DNA of 64,000 nucleotides from Kordiimonas pumila (GTDB lineage: Bacteria > Pseudomonadota > Alphaproteobacteria > Sphingomonadales > Kordiimonadaceae). The stretch lies in assembly GCF_015240255.1 (NCBI RefSeq), contig NZ_CP061205.1:372001-436000 (forward strand), read 5' to 3'. Positions 30,001 to 38,507 of the stretch are shown piece after piece (within the stretch, counting starts at the first letter, position 1; each line of letters starts with the position of its first letter). A program made the translations under genes and the position numbers. The notes below the pieces were generated by a model. That model searched no databases. It saw only the letters and a program-made list of their open reading frames with translations, and was not told where the DNA came from.

Positions 30001-30469
30001 ACATGTCTATATAGCAACAAATTTGGACTATGAAGTAAGGCTTCACGGAACTGGCTAGCTTGCTGTCCCACACCTCATAATGATAATTGCCAAAGTTGCT
30101 ATCACCTGACACCTTAACCAGATAATCCGAAAATCCAGCAAAACAACCATCTTTTAAGTACCCTTGCACGATCACTTCCTGACCGTCCTCCATGGCCCTG
30201 ATTGTCTCGGCAGCCATCCATTCATGATTGTTGGAACGCTTCAGCTCTAGGACATCAAGTCCGTCATCTCGCATAGATTGATCAACAGCTTTTTCATGCT
30301 CATCGCCCTTGAGCTGGAGACGTTTGAGCATTTCATCCTCAGCATCCATGAACTTTTTGAGCTCAGGGCTCTCCAGCTTCAGTCGCTCCATTGCACTAGC
30401 ATATGGGCTGTCCATGTATGCTGTTAAATCTGATGGTGAAAACAAAATATTACTATTTTGATACTGCAT
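27098..30469 (-). CDS. TM0106 RecB-like nuclease / RNase H-like / SF1 helicase fusion
   Basis: The ATG at 30469 has TTGGGGGA before it; an ATG at 30487 lacks a ribosome site. The 1123-residue protein joins three parts. Residues 90-160 are a PD-(D/E)xK nuclease (GFSD 112-115, DSK 135-137, QxxxY 149-153) of TM0106 type. Residues 317-500 are a YprB-like RNase H fold exonuclease (D322, E324, later NIDDCDST). Residues 740-1120 are a Dna2/Upf1-like SF1 helicase (QGPPGAGKT 748-756, DEAGQ 857-861, DKFQGQE, NVALSRA). It begins the leftward four-gene cluster and could degrade DNA or DNA-RNA while translocating. Confidence 0.88.
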   Translation of the reverse strand: MQYQNSNILFSPSDLTAYMDSPYASAMERLKLESPELKKFMDAEDEMLKRLQLKGDEHEKAVDQSMRDDGLDVLELKRSNNHEWMAAETIRAMEDGQEVIVQGYLKDGCFAGFSDYLVKVSGDSNFGNYHYEVWDSKLASSVKPYFIVQICCYIDMLEKIQGVRPKEMAVKLGNGETVRLPVARYYAYYQSLKRNFLEFHENFDGERPDPAVSKAYGRWSELASRELIEKDHLSQVARLSRQQIKNLEKSGIVTMRLLAETDIERIPNMGDATFQKAIHQAQLQIASFGKERPAYEVLPHGAGEVKGLAMLPAHSDLDVFFDIEGYPNMDGGLEYLWGNTYYAEDGSRTFIDFWAHDRDQEKQAFEDFVDWIYARWLADPSMHVYHYANYEIAAIRKLMGRFGTREEQVDNLLRNNVFVDLYKVVSGGLMIGTPNYSIKSVELLYRGKRNTEVGNGGESIIVYENWRENPDGETWETSKTLNDIRNYNIDDCDSTQELTAWLRKQQEKYEITYLLPDGEGEKDVPEEVTAVIQLRNRLLEQAGQLQSLDERRAQLMEVLAWSLEFHRRENKPTWWRLFDRMGQSFIDLYDDMDCLVGLQRTSAQIEKVSNRSNATSLYEYSFDPNQPFKGTAKSYYILGEDNLKAECKMYDAEEGLIVLKTGKNLPDSIDIVPDEYVRPDPIPASIQTVIEGLLNTDFASSAIVDFLTRSRPRIKGNIEGPIVKYQGDLLTEVIEASVNLDRSYLSIQGPPGAGKTYTAKHIIGELLRQGKKIGISSNSHKAILNLMHGAAEYCLDQGIAADFVKVGGDKSEPIFSKENVTHVGGVKGNYLGQCTGATAWGFCNDEVAGAFDYLFVDEAGQVSVANLIGMSRATSNIILLGDQMQLGQPIQGSHPGDSGLSVLDYLLQDHATIPDNLGVFLPVTYRCHPDVTGLISEQVYEGRLRAAESTSRHKIEAKGPLITRSSGVQFVPVMHEGNTQGSDEEVAVIKDIVSELLGTHYWPEIEGGELRVLALNDILFVAPYNFQVNKLRVALGPEAKIGSVDKFQGQEAPVVIMSMCASDATESPRGLDFLFNKNRLNVALSRAQALAIVVGSPALANTPVSKPEQMELINFYCAIVEGE

Positions 30470-30658
30470 AAATCCCCCAATCTGCATTGGGAAAACAATA
30501 GCCAGAGAAATATACGAAAGCAGCCATCATTATCCCCCAATAAATAAGTGGCTAAAGTAATTTCAAATAAATACTAATAAATTTTTATGTTGAAGCCTAT
30601 AAAGAAATACGCACTATTTAAAACTGTAAATTTAGCCATTAATTTTTGGGGAAATTAA
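30470..30658. promoter_or_regulatory. Divergent promoter region of the two defence-like operons
   Basis: This 189-base, very A+T-rich spacer lies between the start of the leftward nuclease-helicase cluster and the rightward TerB/BRCT-Hhe set. Both sets must be driven from here, which suggests shared control. No clear palindrome is visible. Confidence 0.5.
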
Positions 30659-31546
30659 ATGGGCCATACTGTAAGTGATAATGCCTTAATAGCTATCCAT
30701 CGTGATCGAAACAGAACAAAAATGTTTCGTAATGCCCTTGGTTTTTTACAAGGCATTGTGGCTGATGATAAAATCAATGCCACAGAGCTCCAAGCATTAC
30801 ACACATATATGCTTGAGTGTGCAGACCATTTTGATCACGGCGATATCGTTGATGTTTTAGACGTCACAGAAGATTTAGTTGCAAAAGCTCACATCGATAA
30901 AGCAAGCCAAGAAGACCTTTTAGGTGTCATCGACTGTATTATTGAATACCAAACCCCTGAAGACGCCCTTCAGCTAGAACGACTAGAGGAATTCTTAGGA
31001 GTTTGCTCTGGCCTGATCGCCGATGACGCTATCAACCAAGCTGAGGCTGAACGCTTTCAACAATGGCTAAATACCAATGAAGATATTGTAAGTGAATGGC
31101 CAGCTTGTGACATTTCACGCCGATTAAACAGTTTTCTGAATGATGGAATACTTGATAAAAGCGAGGCTGCCGAATTACTTACAGCTTTGAAGCATTTAGT
31201 GGGTGGAAGTTTTGCAGAAACAGGTTCAACAACCATCGGTCTCCCCATAGAAGTCACCAAACATCTGGCGCACGACCTTACTTTCGAGGGGAAAACATTC
31301 TGCTTCACTGGAAAATTCTTTTTCGGGAAAAGAGCTGAATGTGAAGCAACAACAAGAGAAATGGGCGGTTTACCGATCAAAGATGTCACCAAGAAGTTGG
31401 ACTATCTAGTCGTTGGCTCAATTGCGAGCCCATTCTGGTTAACATCACATTTTGGAACCAAGATTAAACGCGTGATGTCTATGCGAGAGGATAGTTTCCC
31501 CTATCTTGTCGGCGAAGATGTATGGCGACAGTCAATAAAGCTTTGA
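30659..31546 (+). CDS. TerB-like helical repeat plus BRCT domain protein
   Basis: This 295-residue protein starts behind GGGGAA. The first 180 residues form two or three helical repeats with the pattern GIVADDKINATELQAL / GLIADDAINQAEAERF, similar to TerB/DUF533-type tellurite-resistance folds. The C-terminal 90 residues are a BRCT domain of the DNA ligase A kind (FEGKTFCFTGKFFFGKRAE, MGG, VTKKLDYLVVG). BRCT domains bind phosphopeptides or DNA ends. It precedes a small protein and the giant Hhe-like helicase on the same strand, so it may load or regulate that enzyme. Function is inferred. Confidence 0.75.
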   Translation: MGHTVSDNALIAIHRDRNRTKMFRNALGFLQGIVADDKINATELQALHTYMLECADHFDHGDIVDVLDVTEDLVAKAHIDKASQEDLLGVIDCIIEYQTPEDALQLERLEEFLGVCSGLIADDAINQAEAERFQQWLNTNEDIVSEWPACDISRRLNSFLNDGILDKSEAAELLTALKHLVGGSFAETGSTTIGLPIEVTKHLAHDLTFEGKTFCFTGKFFFGKRAECEATTREMGGLPIKDVTKKLDYLVVGSIASPFWLTSHFGTKIKRVMSMREDSFPYLVGEDVWRQSIKL

Positions 31547-31587
31547 AATAAACGACACCATCAATAGCACAGATAATGGGGGTTATC

Positions 31588-31863
31588 ATGGCAGACGAAG
31601 AAGAAGATAAGGGTTGGCTAAGGCGTCAAACACCAAGGCCATACAAGCCTCAATCATTCTACCCAAGCAATAGACAAGACGTACCAACAAACGCCTTCAA
31701 GTTCGAAACTGTGGAGGCATCCTATGCCGAGGTGCAGCAAAAAATTGACGATTATTATCGCAAGTTTGCCCCAGCAGCCTATGCAACTGAACTAGTTTCA
31801 CAACATGACAATCTGGACGGAACAATCACGCTTAAGTTCAGACGCTACCCAACAGCAGAATAA
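31588..31863 (+). CDS. Small acidic hypothetical protein (91 residues)
   Basis: The ATG at 31588 is chosen because GGGGG lies six bases upstream; that G-run follows the in-frame ATG at 31576. The product begins MADEEEDKGW, is rich in Pro and aromatic residues, and ends in a predicted beta pattern (GTITLKFRRYP). I recognise no family. It sits 18 bases before the Hhe-like gene and is surely co-transcribed, so it may be a small partner subunit. Confidence 0.6.
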   Translation: MADEEEDKGWLRRQTPRPYKPQSFYPSNRQDVPTNAFKFETVEASYAEVQQKIDDYYRKFAPAAYATELVSQHDNLDGTITLKFRRYPTAE

Positions 31864-31881
31864 AGTTATTTGGACGGAAAA

Positions 31882-34800
31882 ATGGAAGAGACAGCAACAA
31901 ACGAGCAATTTCCAGTCACAGTTAAAGCATCCATTCTGGAACAAGTTAATTTTGCCTCACAGCAAAATGACGTGGCCGTCATTAGTGAGTTAGTACTGCA
32001 TAATAATACTGACGAGGTATTGGAAAATCTAACGTTAAAACTCGTTGCTGAACCTGACATAATACAAGAACATAGCTGGACTATAGATCGGCTTCATCCA
32101 CAATCAGAACTACGTATCCATAAGCGATCCGTGCACTTGTCAGCAAGTATGCTCCAAAAACTCACTGAGAGGATGACCGCGAATGTATCTCTCAGGCTTT
32201 TTCAAGGTGACAAAAGGCTTGCCTCCTTTGAGCATAAGTTAACTGTGCTCGCTAGAAATGAGTGGGGAGGAGCGAATTACATGCCAGAATTACTGGCTGC
32301 GTTCATCACCCCTAATGATCCCTCAGTAGATATACTTCTGAAAGAAGCTAGTGAGGTATTACGCCGTGCAGGTGAACATCATGCAATTGAAGGGTATCAA
32401 TCGAAATCTCGCAAACGTGTCTATACTATAGCCTCAGCCATTTGGAGTGCTGTTGCAGCAAAGCGCTTAACATATGCAGAGCCACCAGCGAGTTTCGAAA
32501 GGCTTGGGCAGAAACTTCGGTCACCCAGCCAAATCTGGGAAAGAGGTTTAGCGACTTGCCTGGATACTACTGTATTATTCGCTGCAGCGTTGGAACAAGC
32601 TGGTTTAAACCCTCTGATAGCTTTCACTAATGGCCATGCTTTTTGTGGCCTTTGGCTACAACCTCAAAGCCTACAAGCGCTCACAACAGATGATTGTGTG
32701 GAAATTCGCAAACATATTGCCGCGAAAGAACTCATACTTTTTGAGACCACATTATCAACTCATGAACCTCCTGCAACCTTTAGGCAGGCCGTTAGCCGTG
32801 GACATGACAAACTTGATGAGCAATTTGAAGAAGAATTTGTCTATGCTCTTGACCTCAAACAAGCAAGGCATAGAGGAATTAGTCCACTTCCTATACTAGA
32901 TGGTATAGCGCAAACAATAACCAACACTTCTAACCCGGAACCAATAGCTTTTGGTCTAGATGCTGCACCAGATCTACCTGCTTTTGATTTTGGAATAGAG
33001 ATAGAAAGTGGAGCCGAAGAAACTCCCGAAACAAGGCTAGACCGCTGGAGGCGAAAACTTCTTGATTTAACGAAACGTAATCGACTTTTAAACCTCAAGC
33101 CGACAAAAACTGCAATTAAGCTTATTTGTCCCAGCCCTGCCGTTTTGGAAGATCGCCTAGCAGAAGGTGACAAGATAACTGTAATCCCTCTTGAGAAAAT
33201 CACCGGAGAACAGGGAGAGAGAGATCCCGAACTATTTCGAGAGAGGACTGGAGCAGATTATGAGCAAGAATTCGCTGCACGCGCTATGGAAAGAGGGCAA
33301 ATTGTAGCCGACCTTGACGCAAAAGACCTCGAAAAAGGCATGATAGAGTTATACCGAAAGTCGCGAGCTGATATTCGTGAAGGAGGGGCAAATACGTTAT
33401 TCCTAGCTATCGGGGTTTTGCGTTGGAAGCAATCTGATGATGAGCAAAGAAGTTACCGCGCACCGCTCTTATTGTTGCCAGTAAAGTTAGAGAGAAAAAG
33501 TGCACGGTCTCAGGTAAAAATCGTTTTGCACGATGATGAACCCGTCTTCAACATGACACTCCTAGAAATGCTGAGGCAGGATTTTGAAGTTTCAATCCCA
33601 ATGCTGGAGGGAGACCTACCAACTGACGAATCTGGCATTGATGTCCCTCTAGTTTGGGAGATTGTTCGTCGCGCTGTAAAAGAAATACCTGGATTTGAGG
33701 TCCGTGAAGAAGTTGTATTGAGCACATTCTCTTTTGCAAAATATCTCATGTGGAAAGATTTATCAGATCGGACCGAAACTCTTAAAAAAAGCTCACTAGT
33801 CCGACACCTAATCGATAACCCACGAGATCCTTACGAAAGAGATGCCGACTTTATAGAGCCCAAGGATTTAGATTCTAAAATCGAGCCTAGAGACCTTTAT
33901 ATGCCATTACCTGCGGATAGCTCCCAGATTGTAGCGGTACATGCCTCCGGAAAAAATAACGACTTCATCCTAGAAGGCCCCCCAGGTACAGGTAAATCAC
34001 AGACTATTTCTAATATCATTGCACACAATTTGGCTCTTGGGCGCAAAGTCCTCTTTGTGTCAGAGAAAATGGCTGCTCTTGAAGTAGTCTATAATCGCTT
34101 AAAACTACATGGCTTAGGAGATTTTTGTTTAGAGTTGCACTCAAACAAGACAAATAAAAAAGCTGTAATTGATCACCTTGGTCAGTCTTGGAAATCCCGA
34201 CGCCTGTTAACAACAAACGAATGGGTCTCGGAAACGTCGCGATTAGGGGAATTACGCGATCATTTGAATTCTGTAGTGCAAGAAATTCATCGGCCTACAG
34301 CAAGTGGAATTAGCCCATTTAGCGCAATAGGACGTGTTGTTCGATATAGTGATATTCACAGATTACGGTTAGATTGGGACAATAGTCTCGCCTCCGACCC
34401 AATCAAAACACCAGAGGCGCTACAAGAGCTAGAAGCCATTACAGGTCAGTTGGCGCTTGCTTTTAGCGAAATTACCTCAATAGACGCTGATACTTTTCAC
34501 CTTATCAATAACGATGGTTGGTCACATGCTTGGCAAGGTCAAGTAGTAAGTGCATCACATAAGTTAGGAAACGCTGCATCTAAACTTATAGATGCTACTC
34601 AAAATTTACAAAAAGCATTTGGGTTGCCTGATCGAAGCCCTACCGAAGCTGATTTAAATGGTCTAGTTAAGTTAACAGATTGCTTGAAGGGGGCTGCAAA
34701 GGCTGACTTATCATTAGCTTTTAATGTTAATATAGATGAAGAACTAGAAATTGCAGAGTCAGCATTGGCTCAACTTAATCAATATAGGGAAATCTCCCAA

Positions 34801-37800
34801 AGCCTTACCCATTTAGTTAATGATGATCTAGTGTTGGAAATCCCTGCCAAGGAGCTCTTCTCTCATTGGAGAAAAAGCAATACAGCGTTCTTTGGACTGC
34901 GGCACTGGCAACAATTTTCTATCCGACGTAATTTAAAAAAAGCTGCTGGTACATCAAAATTACACCCCGAACTTGATCTTCCAAAGCTCATTTCAATGCA
35001 GTCTTGCCGCCAAAAGACAGTGGAAATGGGAACAAGAATTTCGGACACTTTACCCTGGAAAGACTTGGCTACCGATACTAATACTCTAACAGATCGAATT
35101 GACTTAATTAAGAAACTAAGAGTTGCAGTTTCGGAAAACATCTTAGACTTAAATAGTGTTTCTCAAGTGAAGCATTCACTAAAAACCTTATTCGTGGACG
35201 GTAGAGAGCTGCTCCAACCAGGATTAATAATTCCCTCCACTTCAGAAGAATTTAATATAGCATTTGCAGATTATGAGAAGAGCCAAACTGAGTTTTCAGC
35301 ACTGACCCAGGCCGACTTTTCAAACGTGTCAGTAGCTGAGACTGTAGACGGTATGTCTAAAATTGACCAATCGCAAACTCAGCTAAATGCATGGTGTCGA
35401 TGGTTAGGAGCAAAACGACAAGCTAACGAAAGCCAACTTGGCTCTTTAGTGGTTGCTCTAGAACAAAAAGTCGTTGACCCCACCAATGTGGTAGAAGCAT
35501 TTAAAACTGCATATGCATACTGGATAGCTCCTAAACTTATTGATGACAGAGAAGCTCTTAGGGCATTTTCTTCTCTTGCTCATGAAGAGAAAATAAAAAC
35601 TTTCAGGGAACTCGATCAAAAAGTTGCTGAACTATCTGTTGACTTTATTCGAGCCCGATTAAGCGGGAACATACATGCCCCTAATGATCCTTCTCGTCCA
35701 CAAGGATATAAAATACTATCCCATGAAATGAATAAGCAACGAGCTCACAAACCTGTAAGACAGCTTATTAGTGAGATGGGGAACGTAATCACTTCTCTCA
35801 CTCCTTGCATGTTAATGAGCCCTTTATCAATTGCACAATTTTTACCAGCGAATGCGGAGCTATTTGACCTTGTTGTCTTCGATGAAGCCTCGCAAATTAC
35901 AGTATGGGACGCTATCGGGGCTATTGCGCGCGGTAAAAATGTCATTGTGGTCGGCGATCCAAAACAAATGCCCCCAACTAGCTTCTTCGACCGCTCAGCC
36001 GGTGACGAAGAGGATGGGGATGAGATGGTACAAGACCTAGAAAGTATACTTGATGAGGCACTTGCATCTGGAGTTAAGGTTCACCGTTTAACTGGACATT
36101 ATCGAAGCCGGCACGAAAGTCTAATAGCCTTCTCGAATCATGCTTACTATGGCGGTGACCTGATAACTTATCCTGCATCTGACACAAGAGAAAGTGCAGT
36201 AACTTTCGTACATGTTGCGGGCCAATATCAAAGAGGAAAACGTACGAATGAAAAAGAAGCGAAAGCAGTTGTTGCCGAGATAGTTAGACGATTGACTGAC
36301 TCTGAGCTGTCCCAACATAGTCTTGGGGTAGTGACTATGAATACCGAACAACAACGACTTGTAGACGACTTGCTCGATCAAGAGCGAAAGAAAAACCCTA
36401 CGCTGGAACCCTTTTTCGATGAAGAAAATCCAAAGCACTTATTTGTCCGCAACTTAGAAACCGTTCAAGGAGACGAACGTGATGTAATCCTCATAAGCAT
36501 AGGCTTTGGGCCGACAATTCCTGAAGCCAAAACAATGTCAATGAACTTTGGTGCTCTAAACCGAAAGGGTGGTGAGCGTAGGCTTAATGTGCTAATTACC
36601 CGTGCTGCTGAAGAAAAAATTATATTCGCTAGCTTTGATCCATCAATGATTGATCTTACAAGAACATCCGCGCAAGCCGTTCATGACTTAAAACACTACC
36701 TTGAGTTTGCCCAAAGAGGTCCTAAGGCGCTAGGCGAAGCCATACATGAAATCGGCGACCTTCATGATTATGATTCTGACTTTGAACGAGCAGTTGCAGA
36801 TGGCTTAAGGCGAGAGGGCTGGACTATTCATACCCAAATAGGCGTTTCCAAATTTCGTATCGATTTGGGCGTAGTACATCCAGACAAACCAGGTGTTTAT
36901 TTAGCGGGGATTGAGTGTGATGGGGCTACCTATCACAGTCTCCCTGCGGCAAGAGACAGGGACCGTGTAAGGCACGTTATCCTTGAAAACTTAGGCTGGA
37001 AACTTCTTAGACTCTGGTCAACGGACTACTTTATTAATCCTCAAGGAAGTATTGAAGCTCTTTCAAAAAAGCTACATGATTTAATCGAAGAAGATGCAAA
37101 ACAGGATCAAGCCTCAGAGGATCAAAAAACCTCTAAAGTAGAGGCTGAGGTTATTGCACTAAAACCTGAGTTAAATGCAATCAGCGAGCAGGAGCAAATT
37201 TATAACGTAGAGAAGTCATCTTCGCTAGAAGCTGATGAAACAAACTCTACTTTACGGCCTATAGGTGAAGCTTTTGAAAAAAAGGTCGCTAGTTTAGATA
37301 TTGTATCAGGCCAAGAAACTTCTCTAAATCCAGATAGATTTTACGCTGACGACTATCGGCCCGTGATACGAAAGTTTGCAGCAAACTTTATTGATGATCA
37401 TGGCCCAATAACTTTTAAATACTTAGCCGATGCTATTGCTCGCGAACATGGCTTCAAAAGAACCGCTAGGAAAATTCGGGAAGTGGTTACTGAATCGATA
37501 AAAGGACTTCGAGCAATGAGCCATGATCCTGATGGTGAAATTATTTTATGGCCTAATGAAGCTGAATTAAAAGAACTCATCCCTTTCCGTGGCCCTGTAG
37601 TTATGGGGATAAATCGGCATTGGATTGACCTACCATATCCTGAAAAATTAGGCTTAGCAGCTCAGATGATTAGGAAGTACGGTGTTACAGAAGCGCCTCG
37701 CAAAATGGGGGAACAGCTAAACCTGAAAAGGCTGGCTTCCTCTACGATGCAAGATTTTGAAGCGGTTGTGAGTGACGTCGTTCAACGAGTGCGTGACGCC

Positions 37801-37821
37801 AACAATAAAAATAGCCTGTGA
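31882..37821 (+). CDS. hhe: Giant DUF4011-helicase-Vsr-DUF3320 protein (Hhe type)
   Basis: This protein has about 1979 residues, from the ATG at 31882 with GGACGG upstream; a TTG at 31870 is the alternative. It carries an N-terminal region with a transglutaminase-like Cys/His segment (ERGLATCLDTTVLFAAAL, GHAFCGLWL), DUF4011 (RRKLLDLTKRNRLLNL), and an SF1 helicase with GPPGTGKS near 700, DEASQ near 1334, GDPKQMPP, VQGDERDVI and NVLITRA. A Vsr/DUF559-like nuclease follows near 1650-1740 (FRIDLG, IECDGATYH, DRDR, GWKLLRLWS), then DUF3320 near 1820-1895. This order matches the single-gene anti-phage protein Hhe described by Gao et al. 2020. Base composition is more A+T-rich than the catabolic flanks. 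Confidence 0.88.
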   Translation: MEETATNEQFPVTVKASILEQVNFASQQNDVAVISELVLHNNTDEVLENLTLKLVAEPDIIQEHSWTIDRLHPQSELRIHKRSVHLSASMLQKLTERMTANVSLRLFQGDKRLASFEHKLTVLARNEWGGANYMPELLAAFITPNDPSVDILLKEASEVLRRAGEHHAIEGYQSKSRKRVYTIASAIWSAVAAKRLTYAEPPASFERLGQKLRSPSQIWERGLATCLDTTVLFAAALEQAGLNPLIAFTNGHAFCGLWLQPQSLQALTTDDCVEIRKHIAAKELILFETTLSTHEPPATFRQAVSRGHDKLDEQFEEEFVYALDLKQARHRGISPLPILDGIAQTITNTSNPEPIAFGLDAAPDLPAFDFGIEIESGAEETPETRLDRWRRKLLDLTKRNRLLNLKPTKTAIKLICPSPAVLEDRLAEGDKITVIPLEKITGEQGERDPELFRERTGADYEQEFAARAMERGQIVADLDAKDLEKGMIELYRKSRADIREGGANTLFLAIGVLRWKQSDDEQRSYRAPLLLLPVKLERKSARSQVKIVLHDDEPVFNMTLLEMLRQDFEVSIPMLEGDLPTDESGIDVPLVWEIVRRAVKEIPGFEVREEVVLSTFSFAKYLMWKDLSDRTETLKKSSLVRHLIDNPRDPYERDADFIEPKDLDSKIEPRDLYMPLPADSSQIVAVHASGKNNDFILEGPPGTGKSQTISNIIAHNLALGRKVLFVSEKMAALEVVYNRLKLHGLGDFCLELHSNKTNKKAVIDHLGQSWKSRRLLTTNEWVSETSRLGELRDHLNSVVQEIHRPTASGISPFSAIGRVVRYSDIHRLRLDWDNSLASDPIKTPEALQELEAITGQLALAFSEITSIDADTFHLINNDGWSHAWQGQVVSASHKLGNAASKLIDATQNLQKAFGLPDRSPTEADLNGLVKLTDCLKGAAKADLSLAFNVNIDEELEIAESALAQLNQYREISQSLTHLVNDDLVLEIPAKELFSHWRKSNTAFFGLRHWQQFSIRRNLKKAAGTSKLHPELDLPKLISMQSCRQKTVEMGTRISDTLPWKDLATDTNTLTDRIDLIKKLRVAVSENILDLNSVSQVKHSLKTLFVDGRELLQPGLIIPSTSEEFNIAFADYEKSQTEFSALTQADFSNVSVAETVDGMSKIDQSQTQLNAWCRWLGAKRQANESQLGSLVVALEQKVVDPTNVVEAFKTAYAYWIAPKLIDDREALRAFSSLAHEEKIKTFRELDQKVAELSVDFIRARLSGNIHAPNDPSRPQGYKILSHEMNKQRAHKPVRQLISEMGNVITSLTPCMLMSPLSIAQFLPANAELFDLVVFDEASQITVWDAIGAIARGKNVIVVGDPKQMPPTSFFDRSAGDEEDGDEMVQDLESILDEALASGVKVHRLTGHYRSRHESLIAFSNHAYYGGDLITYPASDTRESAVTFVHVAGQYQRGKRTNEKEAKAVVAEIVRRLTDSELSQHSLGVVTMNTEQQRLVDDLLDQERKKNPTLEPFFDEENPKHLFVRNLETVQGDERDVILISIGFGPTIPEAKTMSMNFGALNRKGGERRLNVLITRAAEEKIIFASFDPSMIDLTRTSAQAVHDLKHYLEFAQRGPKALGEAIHEIGDLHDYDSDFERAVADGLRREGWTIHTQIGVSKFRIDLGVVHPDKPGVYLAGIECDGATYHSLPAARDRDRVRHVILENLGWKLLRLWSTDYFINPQGSIEALSKKLHDLIEEDAKQDQASEDQKTSKVEAEVIALKPELNAISEQEQIYNVEKSSSLEADETNSTLRPIGEAFEKKVASLDIVSGQETSLNPDRFYADDYRPVIRKFAANFIDDHGPITFKYLADAIAREHGFKRTARKIREVVTESIKGLRAMSHDPDGEIILWPNEAELKELIPFRGPVVMGINRHWIDLPYPEKLGLAAQMIRKYGVTEAPRKMGEQLNLKRLASSTMQDFEAVVSDVVQRVRDANNKNSL

Positions 37822-37880
37822 ACAACAGCCATAAGATAAATTATGTAAATTGGACATGCCAGGCCGTACACGGTAATACC

Positions 37881-38027
37881 CTTGAGCTGGCACTAACGGA
37901 ATCTGGCTGTGATCGCAAAGCTGATATGCCGTGTCTGCTCAGTGACAATGGCTCTTCCTATATGGTTGAGGAGCTTGCAGGCTTTCTAACATCAAAGGGG
38001 ATGAAGCATGTGCGTGGCAGGCCCTAT
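37881..38027 (+). pseudogene. Internal fragment of IS3-family orfB transposase
   Basis: About 49 codons match the DDE region of IS3-type OrfB (MPCLLSDNGSSYMVEELAGFL, then GMKHVRGRPY), including the second Asp of the triad. Both ends are cut off abruptly beside GGTAATACCC-like motifs (37872-37881 and 38028-38039). It is the reverse orientation of the adjoining orfA remnant, so an IS has been broken and partly inverted here. Confidence 0.75.
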
Positions 38028-38059
38028 GGTAATCCCCCCTAAATATGGGGGTATTACCC
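38028..38059. repeat. Inverted repeat at IS rearrangement junction
   Basis: GGTAATCCCCCC and GGGGGTATTACCC face each other across a spacer of 7 bases, with one unpaired T. The same GGTAATACCC sequence occurs at 37872-37881. It joins two IS remnants of opposite orientation and probably reflects the inversion event; a stem-loop terminator is a less likely reading because no T-run follows. Confidence 0.5.
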
Positions 38060-38324
38060 TACAGCTTTCGCTTAATAACATCCTGCAACATTGCTTTGTC
38101 CAAGCTCAGGTCTGCCACAACACGCTTGAGTTGACGGTTCTCTTCCTCCAACTGCTTGAGCCGCTTCATCTCTGAAGGCATAAGACCTGCGTATTTTTTC
38201 CGCCAATTATAATATGTTGCATCTGATATGCCGGCTTTGCGGCACATTTCAGATACTGGCGTGCCATCTTCCGTCTGCTTCAAAATGAACGCGATTTGCG
38301 CCTCGGTAAACTTCGTCTTTTCAT
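38059..38324 (-). pseudogene. IS3-family orfA (IS407-like) with start-proximal frameshift
   Basis: An ATG at 38324 follows a strong GGAGAAGGAG site, but the next codons are one A short: the sequence has AAAA where a run of five is needed to read MKKTKFTEAQIAFILKQ. Beyond the shift the frame is open to a proper orfA end (LDKAMLQDVIKRKL, stop at 38059). The orfB that should follow is missing. The copy is therefore inactive unless slippage in the A-run rescues it. Confidence 0.75.
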
Positions 38325-38507
38325 AGAATTCTCCTTCTCCCAAACAGGGGGCATAATTAGAAAATTCCAGCATTACGTGGTCTAAAGTTCGGGAAGCAGG
38401 TCAAAGCTTTGACCTCATTGCTGGGTATATGATACACGGATGGCAAAGGAGTTTTGTCATGAGCCTAGTCAGAACTCTATTTGAAACTTTTAGTATCCTC
38501 AGAACAG

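Noticed and set aside
20819-30469. DISARM or Dpd assignment for the helicase/PLD cluster
   Set aside because: The DUF1998 protein and methyltransferase of DISARM, and the 7-deazaguanine modification genes of Dpd, are absent.
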